Part shown: piece after piece, positions 40,101-52,100 of the stretch
Position numbering within the stretch: position 1 is the first letter of the stretch
How the letters are laid out: each line of letters opens with the position of its first letter
Assembly: GCA_020152595.1 (NCBI GenBank)
Contig: JAIGNY010000135.1
Coordinates: forward strand, 1 to 64,000
DNA length: 64,000 bases
Direction: 5' to 3'
Source: Chiridota heheva
Lineage: Eukaryota; Echinodermata; Holothuroidea; Apodida; Chiridotidae
The notes under the pieces: generated by a model
The model's input: the letters and a program-made list of their open reading frames with translations, nothing else
Databases searched by the model: none
Told to the model about the DNA's origin: nothing
Translations under genes and position numbers: made by a program

Positions 40101-43100
40101 TGAAAAGGGTCCAGTATGGTGAAAAGGGTCCAGTATGGTGAAAAGGGTCCAGTATGGTGAAAAGGGTCCAGTATGGTGAAAAGGGTCCACTATGGTGAAA
40201 AGGGTGCAGTGTGGTGAAAAGGGTCCAGTATGTTGAAAAGGGTCCAGTATGGTAAAAAGAGTTTAGTATGGTGAAAAGGGTCCAGTATGTTGAAAAGGGT
40301 CCAGTATGGTGAAAAGGGTCCAGTATGGTGAAAAGGGTCCAGTATGGTGAAAAGGGTCCAGTATGGTGAAAAGGGTCCAGTGTGGTGAAAAGGGTCCAGT
40401 ATGTTGAAAAGGATCCAGTATGGTGAAAAGGGTCCAGTATGGTGAAAAGGGTCCAGTATGGTGAAAAGAGTCCAGTATGGTGAAAAGGGTCCAGTATGGT
40501 GCAAAGAGTCCAGTATGGTGAAAAGGGTCCAGTATGGTGAAAAGGGTCCAGTATGGTGAAAATGGTCCAGTATGGTGAAAAGAGTCCAGTTTGTGAAAAG
40601 GGTCCAGTGTGGTGAAAAGTGTCTAGTATGTTGAAAAGGGTCCAGTATGGTGAAAAGGGTTCAGTATGGTGAAAAGGGTCCAGTATGGTGAAAAAAGTCC
40701 AGTATGGTAAAAAGAGTCCTGTATGGTGAAAAGGGTCCTGTATGGTGAAAAGGGTCCAGTATGGTGAAAAGGGCCAGTATGGTGAAAAGGGTCCAGTATG
40801 GTGAAAAGAGTCCAGTATGGTGAAAATGGTCCAGTATGGTGAAAAGAGTCCAGTATGGTGAGTAGGGTCCAGTATGTTGAAAAGTGTCCAGTATGTTGAA
40901 AAGGGTCCAGTATGGTGAAAAGGGTCCAGTATTGTGAAAAGAGTCCAGTATGGTGAGTAGGGTCCAGTGTGGTGAAAAGTGTTCAGTATGTTGAAAAGGG
41001 TCTAGTATGGTGAAAAGGGTCCAGTATGGTGAAAAGGGTCCAGTATGGTGAGTAGGGTCCAGTATGGTGAAAAGTGTCCAGTATGTTGAAAAGGGTCCAG
41101 TATGGTGAAAAGGGTCCAGTATAGTGAAAAGGGTCCAGTATGGTGAAAAAGGTCCAGTATGGTGAAAAGGGTCCTGTATGGTGAAAAGGTTCCTATGATG
41201 TGTTAGGGGTGAAGTATTATTGCAAGGGTCCAGTGTTATGGAAAGTGCCCATCATAATGGCTCCAGTGCTCCAAAAATGTTATGCAAAACATCTAGTGTG
41301 GTGGAAAGGCTTCAGGAGGTCTTGTGTTTTATGGAAAGGGTCTAGTATTACATATATTCATCATATGTGTTGTTTAAATGGCAAGTCAAGTTTTGGGGAA
41401 AACGATATTTTTCAAATACATTTTTGGAAATGCCCATATGATGAAGTTGTTCTCTCCATTTGTCATCAAAATCAATAATCAGATAATTTTGAACTTAAAA
41501 TATTAAAGCAAAGCAAAGCATCGGCTGCCTAACTTTATAGAGATAAGATATTTTTCCAATTTAATATTTCATGTTCGGCTGTATTTTCATTAAACTATCA
41601 ACTTGTGATATTTCATCCCATTTTCATCAGTTTTCTGTTGTATGTGTCATGTAATCATTCTACTCATTGATTTATGCTGATTTGTAATTGAATTAAAAAC
41701 TTACCTGCATAAAAATGTCTTCAATTATATCTTTATTCGTTACTCAACTACAACTGAAGAGAAGCAACTTTCCAAAACTTTTTAGATAAAGCAGCGATAT
41801 CATTTAATTTCAATAACACACTGATTTTAATGGCTTCAATCACAAAAATATGCATTTGTAGCTATTTTTCTAAGAACCTCCATGCAAGGGAAACATTATT
41901 TTCATTTTCAAAGTAAGACAATATACAGTTCTACAAGTATGACAAAGCAAATAACTTCAGCTTGTTTGAAAAGTAAAAAAAATCTTGCATGGAGCTGTAA
42001 AAAGTGTTATGGCTTTAAAGACAGCTTTATCAAATATAGGAAGATTTTACCATTGTAAGCATGTTGGAGATAAACCTAGTGGAAATTATCATTTTTTATT
42101 TCTTTAAAAGTGATTTTTAAAACAAATTGTCTCAGTATTTGAGAAATCTTACAGACAAGCATGAATTTGTATTGTCTGTTGTAAAAATGGCTGGAATAGA
42201 GAGGGACAACATGTCGCACGTTATTCCCTTGCTTAGTCCTTTCTCTGCTTTGTAAATTTGCAGTGTTTGATTGTTGTATGTTTTTAACACTTTAATATGA
42301 GTTGAGAGTAGAACACTGCAAGAGGGGTAATTCATAGTCAATATCTCCAAATTGAACATATTTTTTGAATATCTTAATGAGTTAATTTGCTCAAAGAAAT
42401 TACATTAAAATCCAGTCCAATTCAATGAATTTGGTCATCAAGGCCACAATTCAGAAAATATTTATAGAAAACATTTGTTTAAATAGATTTTAAGACTATT
42501 ACAATGCAGGTAGGTGGTCAACGACTAATTGCAAAATTGGTCAGTAAGTACCCATCAGCATGAGTAGCTAAAGATCAAGTTGAAAACAATAAACTGTACC
42601 GTACCCTTTATAAACATTTGATTAAGAATGACACAATGTTGTCTTTGATTGAGATGCACTCAGAATGAAGTGATAGTTTATGCACAGTAACCCTCATCAT
42701 GTGGAAGGTAAAACTGCAGGCCTTAGGAATTGCCATCTAAAGATGAGGGCTTAGCTCCCTAATCCTTGTCTTTCTACAGGGGGAAACTACAGATCCCTAA
42801 ACTCTCTACATTCATGATCAACATTAGTGCACAAACCTATCTTGTGAAAGATACTGGCACCTATACTTGCTACCTGTGTTACTGGTGAACCCTTATTATG
42901 CAGCAAGCTGCCTAGTATGTGATCAGGATTAACACTTTTCCGCGGTTTATTCCGTACGACACAGACTGCGGAATGGGGTGTGCTAGGTCCATTCCACAGT
43001 CTTGTGTCGTACAGGACAGACATCGGGATCGCCCTTTTTGCCTTATAAGGGAATTTTGATTTGACGTGCAATCTCACCCAGTGCTACCATTTGTGTGTTC

Positions 43101-46100
43101 GTTACTAATCATTCATTGATTGTAGATTGCAGCTTATTGTCTATATTGCATTCTTGACTGAATATCAACAAGCTGTGTTATATATTGTTCTAACAATCTG
43201 TTGTGTTAAACATGTGTATTGTGTAAAAGTAAAAACAGTTTGATTCTAATGATATTTGACACTAAAACTTGCATGATGTTGAGGATTGATTTTACACCTT
43301 AAGGTCAGCGAGTCACACTGCTGTTTGCTTGTAACAAGTGAGGAGTGCCCAGTAACATGCATATGATTAATAATGTTACATATCTGAGATAATAGAAGTA
43401 TAATGTAATGTATATAATAAAGCTAAACATCCAGCTATTATTGAAAGAGTACTCGGCTCAGATGCATTAAAAAGAGTACTCGGCTCAGATGCATTGAAAG
43501 GAGTACTCGGCTCAGATGCATTGAACAGAGTACTCGGCTCAGATGCATTGAAAGGAGTACTCAGCTCAGATGCATTGAAGGAGTACTCGGCTCAGATGCA
43601 TTGAAAGGAGTACTCAGCTCATATGCATTGAAAGGAGTACTCAGCTCAGATGCATTGAAGGAGTACTCGGCTCAGATGCATTGAAAGGAGTACTCGGCTC
43701 AGATGCATTAAAGGAGTACTTGGCTCAGATGCATTGAAAGGAGTACTCAGCTCGCTCAGATGCATTGAAAAAAAGTACTCGGCTCAGATGCATTTAAAGG
43801 AGTACTCGGCTCAGATGCATTAAAGAAGTACCCGGCTCAGATGCATTGAAAGGAGTAGTCGGCTCAGATGCATTGAAAAGAGTACTCGGCTCAGATGCAT
43901 TGAAAGGAGTACTCAGCCCAAATGCATTAAAAGGAGTACTCGGCTCAGATGCATTGAAAGGAGTTCTCAGCTCAAAATGCATTGAAAGGAGTACTCGGCT
44001 CAGATGCATTGAACAGAGTACTCTGCTTAGATGCATTGAAAGGAGTACTCGGCTCAGATGCATTGAAAGGAGCAGTCGGCTCAGATGCATTGAAAGGAGT
44101 ACTCGGCTTATATGCATTGAAAGGAGTACTCAGCTCAGATGCATTGAAAGGAGTACTCGGCTCAGCTGCATTGAAAGGAGTACTTGGCTCATATGCATTG
44201 AAAGGAGTACACTCAGCTCAGATGCATTGAAAGGAGTACTCGGCTCATATGCATTGAAAGGAGTACTCGGCTCAGATGCATTGAAAGGAGTACTCGGCTC
44301 AGATGCATTGAAAGGAGCAGTCGGCTCAGATGCATTGAAAGGAGTAGTCGGCTCGGATGCATTGAAAGATCGGCTCAGATGCATTGAAAGGAGTACTCGG
44401 CTCAGATGCATTGAAAGGAGTACTCGGCTCAGATGCATTGAAAGGTGTACTCGGCTCAGATGCATTGAAAGGAGTACTCAGCTCATATGCATTGAAAGGA
44501 GTACTCAGCTCAGATGCATTGAAAGGAGTACTCAGCTCAGATGCATTGAAAGGAGTACTCGGCTCAGATGCATTGAAAGGAGTACTCGGCTCAGATGCAT
44601 TGAAAGGAGTACTCTGCTCATATGCATTGAAAGGAGTACTCAGCTCAGATGCATTGCATACTCGGCTCAGATGCATTGAAAGGAGTACTCAGCTCAGATG
44701 CATTGAAAGGAGTACTCAGCTCATATGCATTGAAAGGAGTACTCACCTCAGATGCATTGAAAGGAGTACTCAGCTCAGATGCATTGAAAGGAGTACTCTG
44801 CTCAGATGCATTGAAAGGTGTACTTCGCTCAGATGGAAGGTGGGTTTTCAGGGGTCCCTATGATAATCAAAAACTTGCTGTAGCTCTTCATTTGCATGAA
44901 TATTCAAAATCAACTCTGAATCAATCAATCCATTGCTCTCCTGTTTAGTTCTTACTTGAAGCTTGTGATGATTGAAGAATAGTCAAATGCACTCTTTGGA
45001 AGAAGATGCTCCTAATGAGATCACGGACACTTCACTCACCCATAAGTGTTCCTTTGAAAATAACCTGGTGGTGGTCAAAAACTATTTGGAAGGGTCATTT
45101 CAATTCTATGATCTTCCATGTGCAGTTCTGTTTATGGTTGCCAATTTTTGGTTTACAACTAGAGTGAAAAGATGACATTTAGACCAGCATATAAAACAAT
45201 AGATTTGAAGAAGTTTTGTTTTGCTACTTTGGGAAATTCTTGTTCATGAGTTGATTTTTTCAACTAAAGAATTTAGCGTCCCAATGCATATTTTACTCAT
45301 TTGTAGCTTACAGTTGGATATTGCTGGTAAATTACATTTTAAAAAGATATTTGCATGATTTATAATTTTGTGAGTAGAAATTTTAAGAATGAAAGCTAGA
45401 CAAACAAAAACTGTCAAATGATTGTCTCTGAATTTTTCTGTTATGTTATTAAAGTTTCCATTTATACATGATACAAGATTGTGCTTTGTATCCTTAGGAA
45501 AATGTTGTGCAATTCATGTATTCTTTGTACAGTCAAATTACAATTATATTAGAATCTCGGATCAATTAATTAATAATGAAATGAGAAATATTAAACTCAA
45601 GATTGTAGGTTCTATAAAACTTGTGAAATATTTGTATTATTTTTTAAACACCTTCAATCCTTTTTTTAAATCTAGATCAGAGAGCCAGATTTTCAAATCC
45701 AAGTTCCCTGGATGGGATGATGTCCTGGTTGTAGATTACACCAGAAAATCAGAGGAAGTAGCACGGAAACCTCACATTCAAATGGTAAGACTTTAAGGGT
45801 GTCACCTGTGGGTCCCACAATATTGCACTTTAAGTTTCTGTAGTTTAAGGAAGATCAATAGTTGATGTTTATAGCTTACAGTTGAAGCAAACTAAATATA
45901 TTGGCAGGAGTATGGATGGGGGTCACCTCTTCAAAATGCAGGCCTTTTGTAGGATGATTTTTTCATTTTGATTTTATCCTGATTTTACCTCCACTTTTGG
46001 TATTGGGAAACGTTCCCTTTAAATTTTATTGCTGGAGAAAGTTTGAAAAATTCTGCATTCCTAGTTCTTGGAGAGTGAACAGCTCACCTTTCTAAAGCTG

Positions 46101-49100
46101 TTGTTGACCTGAAACTGTTATGTTTGCCTTTGAGGACATCTAACGGACCTTTTCAAACCGACTTTAGCCGAATGTGATTTCTTCAGTACTTCGACCATTT
46201 AAATGCTTAGGGAACATTTCTTTTGTTTCCCAACCAATCAGGTGCAGGATTGAGGGAAAAAATGTAAGCAGCAATACTTGCACGTGTTTCCTTCAAGTTT
46301 AACGCACATATGATACGTGCGCTTGCAAGCATTTTATCATACACTTGGTCCCATACCGTGCATGAATTGTGCAGACGGCCAAGATTCCTCAGTATATTTT
46401 TTGATCAATAAGATTCCTCCAGTATACCATTGGTCCATTATGGACACGTGAATCTTGGCCATGTGACATTATTTAAATAAGTTATCCGGAAATTGCCGAA
46501 TCAGATTTGAAAAGGTCTATAGTAAGATTAATTTGTTGTCACGGAATCAGTTGATCACACAATGTTTGCTGTTGATTTGCGATTAATTCACCAAGTGTTT
46601 AGTCACCAAAATTTGTAAGTGTTTAACGATTAATCGGAACCAATCTTTACCCAAAAATTGACAACAAAAAATAATCTGTTAAGTCTTCAACAAAATTTTG
46701 TGGAACTGGTACAGCTCCCACACAAGAAGACCATGCATTTTCGGAAAACAAATAGGCCAAAAATCTTACCAAAAGGCAAATATCATGCCTTAACATTACC
46801 CGCAAGGCTGATAAAACTGGTTGAAAATCAAAATCCTGGGATTAGTAAAAATATCAGCAAGAAATGTTACCGCTTTCGGCCTTACTTAGCGCCGCTGAAG
46901 TCACTTTCCTAGTTTGACAGCTGCTGTAACAAAATAGTTTATTTACAGACCATACCTTGATATAGGTTTTAAAAAGCCCCACCAATTATTTTGCTCCAGC
47001 TTGTACACTAAGCCACCCGTATAGTATGTTCGTGATAAACTGTTTGAAAACTTGACTAAACACTTTGAAGAGTTGTGAGCAATTGGCAATTTATAGCTAA
47101 TCTTTAACAGCACTAGTCTAACACAACGTTGTAGTTAGATATTTGTTTCTATTTTTAATGGTTTTATTTTCTTCCTATTTTGTTTGAAAAAGCAAGATAC
47201 AACTTTTAAAAGACACCTGGTTTTCATGGCCTTTAATCTCAATATTACACATTTTTTAGATATTTCTTTAACAATTTTAATACCAGATGAACATTGTTTT
47301 CATATTTGGTCCGATGCGATAGCATCAGGAACCTTTGCGGCCGTGTGTGGTGTGTATGTATGTGTGTAGTGTGTATGTATGTGTGTGTATGTGATGGCCA
47401 TATCGTAAACTAGATATCTCAAGAGTGATTCAGTGGATTTGTGTCATATGTGGTACACAGATAGCCCATAATCCGTTGATGTGCCCTAATGTTTTTGATG
47501 GTGATGTCATGTCTATTAATAAGTAATCGGGGCTTAATGAAAAATTCTTGAAATGTTCATATTTTAACATCGGCATGTCTGTTTTGTTTTGTATTTGGTA
47601 TACTTATGATATTAGCTGGTGTGTACATATTCATGATGTAAAAACATTGAATTTCATTAATATGCATAGTAGGCGAGGCTTAATATGATTTTGCTGAAGA
47701 GAGCTTGTAAACACAGTATCTCAAGAACGGTAAATTGGATTCATATTATATTTGGTACACAGATAGCCTATGGTCAGTAGATGTGCCCCATTGTTTTTGA
47801 TGGTGATGTCATACATATTATGTAGTAGGCGGGGCTTAATGTAAACATCTTGAAATGCTTTCATTTTGATAAGCGCATGTCTGTTTTGCTTCATATTTGT
47901 TATAAAAATGATGTTAGCTGTTATGTATGTTTTCATTGTATAAAAACATTGAATTTCATTAATATGCATAGTGGGTGGGGCTTAATATGATTTTGTAAAC
48001 AACAAGCGTGTAAACATAATATCTGAAAAACAATGAACCGGATTCACGCCGTGTGTGGTACACAGATAGATAGCTCATGGTCAGCAGATGTGCCCTCATG
48101 CTTTTGGTAGTGATTTCATGCATATTAGTAAGTAGGCGGGGCTTAACGTGAAAATGTGATAAATGAGCAAGTGTATGTGCGTTTTGCATCATTGGGTATG
48201 ATAATATTGTTGGTTATGTCATTAAATTTCATTATATGCATGGTAGGCGTGGCTTAATGTGAAAGTGCCAAAGGATGCAAACACCATACTGTATCTCATG
48301 AACTGTATATCAGATTTATGTCATATGTCGTACACAGATGGTCATGGTCTGTACATATGTTCTAATGTTGTGGTAGTGATGTCTTGAATATTAATGAATA
48401 GGCGGGGCTTACTGTCAAATTATTGAAATAGGATAAATGAACAACCGTGTTTGCATCATACTTGCGATGATAATGTTATTGATTATTGTGCACATGCTTG
48501 GGCTAATGTTGTCAACAAGTTGTATTTGATTGATCTGCATGGTGGGTGTGGCTTATGAATAAATATCATGGAACAAATATTTCATGATATGCAATGACAT
48601 GGCAGTTTATACAAAACTTGCAAATCAATCAGCTGATGAAAAAAGCATCAGAATTATAAAAACCTTTTGGTTCTGGTTAAGTTGAGATGACAGTTACACA
48701 ATTGCAGATGTTTCATTCATTTTGCTGTTTAACAATGATAGAAGTAATCCTTAATTCATTTTCTTACTTTGATGGTTTTGTTGACTGCTCAATGTATTCC
48801 GATATTCTCTTATTCTCATCATACAGGGCAGTCATTCTTGTGTATAGTTTACATTAGTATCTGTGTGTAACCTATTATGCTCATTAAACAAGCCATTGTA
48901 TCTTGGATGGAAAAAAGTATTTTTCATCATTTTATCTTAAAATAACATAATTCATTAGTTAAATTCCATCAATTTTGACTTTCGTGGTCTAGGGGTCATA
49001 GTATCAGCTTGGCATGCTAGTGGTCCTAGGTTTAATTCCCAATGGGTCTTCATTCATTCATCAGCGCTTCACAAACGGCCGTGGGTATCTCTGTATAGAC

Positions 49101-52100
49101 CTTTTCATATCAGAATCAGCAATTTCCAGGAAATAATGTAAATAATGTCACATGCCCGAAATTCATGTGTTCTTTATGGACCAATGGTATACTGGGGAAA
49201 TCTGTTCGTCCGGTCAAAAACTTGGGAATCTTGGCCATCTGCACAATTCACACACAGTATAGGACCAAACGTATTAAAAAAAGGCTTTTTAATGCACTTA
49301 TCATACATATGTTATACATGAAGGTAAAACGTGTGCGCAAAACTTCAAAACTGCACCTGATTGATCTGGATACAAAGGGAAAATTCCCCCAGCATTTGAT
49401 TGGTCGAAGTACGGAGTAAACTCGACCAAACTCAGTTTGAAAAGGTCAACAACCTTAGCTGTTGAGGGACGCTAAATACCCAAACTACCTACCAACAATT
49501 TTAAAGAAGAGTGTGCATGTTTGTTTGTTTCAGGATTCTGAACCCAGAGCGGCTCTGAAGACGGACCTGTCCGCTCTGTTCATGCCTAGGCAACCACCCA
49601 TGAACAACACAGAGACTGTAAGTTACTACCCTTTTGAGCCGCATATACTTTATGAAGTCAATTACAAACTGATTAATTTACAGCTCTTCGAATTCTCAAT
49701 TCTGAAAATGAGAGATACGCCAGAATGTGGTGTCATATGATGTCATTTTTATTTTGAATATATGGCATTTAGATCCTATAAAATGGATTGAAATTTACAC
49801 CAGAATGATCCCAGATAAGTTGTGCATTTGAGTATGGAGACAAATATTATTTTAGAGAAGGTGTGGTCAGTGTGTGTGGGTGTGTGTGTTTGCTTGAGGA
49901 GGAAGAAGGGTATATGGGACCCTATTTGAAACATTTTGATGCCTTTAAAATGTTTTTGAAGTTTGCTGCAGTTAATGTGAGAATGAGACCCAATTGCAAG
50001 AAGATTAATTTTCTTGCAACTCATTCATAAAGTAGACATTTTGTTGACACTTTTGTAAATTATGAAGGGGTATAAGCTAAACAAGAATTTGAGTTATATG
50101 GAATGTTTGGCAATTAATTGCTTGGAGATTTTGTTTCTCTTACCTCAGAAAGTTCAAAAGAGCATGTTTCAATAATTTAATTAATAAGTAAAATTAATTA
50201 ATTAATGATGAATAATTAATTTCTATGTTTTAGGATCAGTTGATGGAGGAGTGGAATGAGGACCTGGATGGAATGGAGGCTTTTGTTCTTGAAGGCAAGA
50301 AGTTTGCCAGGTTACCAGACAAAGAACTCGGTGTGTATTAAGCTATACACATTCACGTTTGCTCTAACTTATTGTGTAATACAGAATTACCTTTGTCAGT
50401 TTTTAAGTTGAATATCTTCTTAATGTCTTTAAATTACGTCAAAGGCACCTGTAGTTTCCAAGTTTTGGTTAATCAAAGTTAGAATAATTTTTAATTCATG
50501 TAAAACTTGTGATGTATTAAAGAGAAGACAGCTCAGAATCTTTCATGTAATTCTGTAAATTTCTGTCCTAAATTTTCTATCACTGACAATCACCAGACAA
50601 TTCTCCTGCTAAATATTTAATTTTTTTGATGGGAGATTTAAAGCCTCTTCGTCATATTCAACCTCTCCCATTCAAATAATGTTGGGGAAGGATTGAAAAA
50701 CAATAAGTAAACATATGGAAATTCATTTGTTCCTGTGTTGATTTTTCAAAATTTTAATAAAATTTGCATAATTCATTATAAAAAGGTGTTGAAATTTAAA
50801 ATGCTGTAAAATAGTCAATTTTCAACCAATTTTGATTGAATTTTTGGCTGTTTTCATGGTTTATAGCCTATTTTCATGGACAATAGCCTATTTTAATGGT
50901 TTATAGCCTATGTTTATGGGTTATAGCCTTTTTTCATGGGTTATAGCCTATTTTCATGGTTTATAGCCTATTTTTATGGGTTAAAGCCTATTTTCATGGT
51001 TTATAACCTAATTTCATATGTTATAGCCAATTTTCATGGGTTATAGCCTATTTTCATTGTTTATAGCCTATTTTCATGGCTTATAGCCTATGTTCTGGTG
51101 TTATAGCCTATTTTCATGGTTTATAGCCTATTTTTATGGTTTATGGCCTATTTTCATAGGTTATAGCCTATTTTCATGGTTTATAGCCTATTTTCATAGG
51201 TCATAGCCTACTTTCGTGGTTTATAGCCTATTTTCATGGGCTATAGCCTATTTTCATGGGTTATAGCCTATTTTCATGTGTTATAGCCTATTTTCATGGT
51301 TTATAGCCTATTTTTTAGTTTATAGCCTATTTTTATGGGTTATAGCCTATTTTCATGGGTTATAGCCCATTTTCATGGTTTATAGCCTATTTTCATGGTT
51401 TATAGCCTATTTTCATGGGTTATAGCCTATTTTCATGGGTTATAGCCTATTTTCATGGGTTATACAGTAGCGTATTTTCATAAGTTAAAGCCTATTTTCA
51501 TGGTTTATAGCCTATTTTCTTGGGTTGTAGCCTATTTTCTTGGGTTATAGCCTATTTTCTTGGGTTATAGCCTATTTTCTTGGGTTATAGCCTATTTTCT
51601 TGGGTTATAGCCTATTTTTATGGGTTATAGGCTATTTCTGTGGTTTACAGCCTATTTCTGTGGTTTACAGTCTATTTTCGTGGGTTATAGCCTATTTTCG
51701 TGGGTTATAGGCTATTTTTGTGAATTATAGCCTATTTTTGTGGGTTGTAGCCTATTTTCATGGTTTATAGCCTATTTTCTTGGGTTGTAGCCTATTTTCT
51801 TGGGTTGTAGCCTATTTTTCTAAGTTGTAGCCTATTTTTCTGGGTTATAGCCTATTTTTGTGGGTCATAGCCTATTTTCGTGGGTTATAGCCTATTTTCA
51901 TGGGTTATAGCCAATTTTCGTGAATTATAGCATATTTTTGTGGGTTTATAGCCTATTTTTGTGAGTTACAGCCTATTTTCGAGAGTTATAGCCTATTTTC
52001 ATGGGTTATAGCCTATTTTTCTTCAAATGAAGATCAATGTGTTGCTGCCTGTTCATAGATCTTGAAGCAACCATGCTTAACCACTAATACCATCTTCTAA

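Noticed and set aside
42787-43077. 96-codon minus-strand open frame
   Set aside because: No family resemblance and no splice context. It overlaps the hairpin at 42954-43012.
43794-44948. Open frames of several hundred residues (GSDALKGVL and similar)
   Set aside because: Shadow of the 27-bp minisatellite, open in several frames on both strands.
46658-46912. 84-codon + strand open frame
   Set aside because: Composition is unremarkable, with no recognisable domain and no splice-compatible place in FLII.
48985-49050. Functional tRNA gene
   Set aside because: Box-like words are present but the stems pair poorly and no clear anticodon arm is formed.
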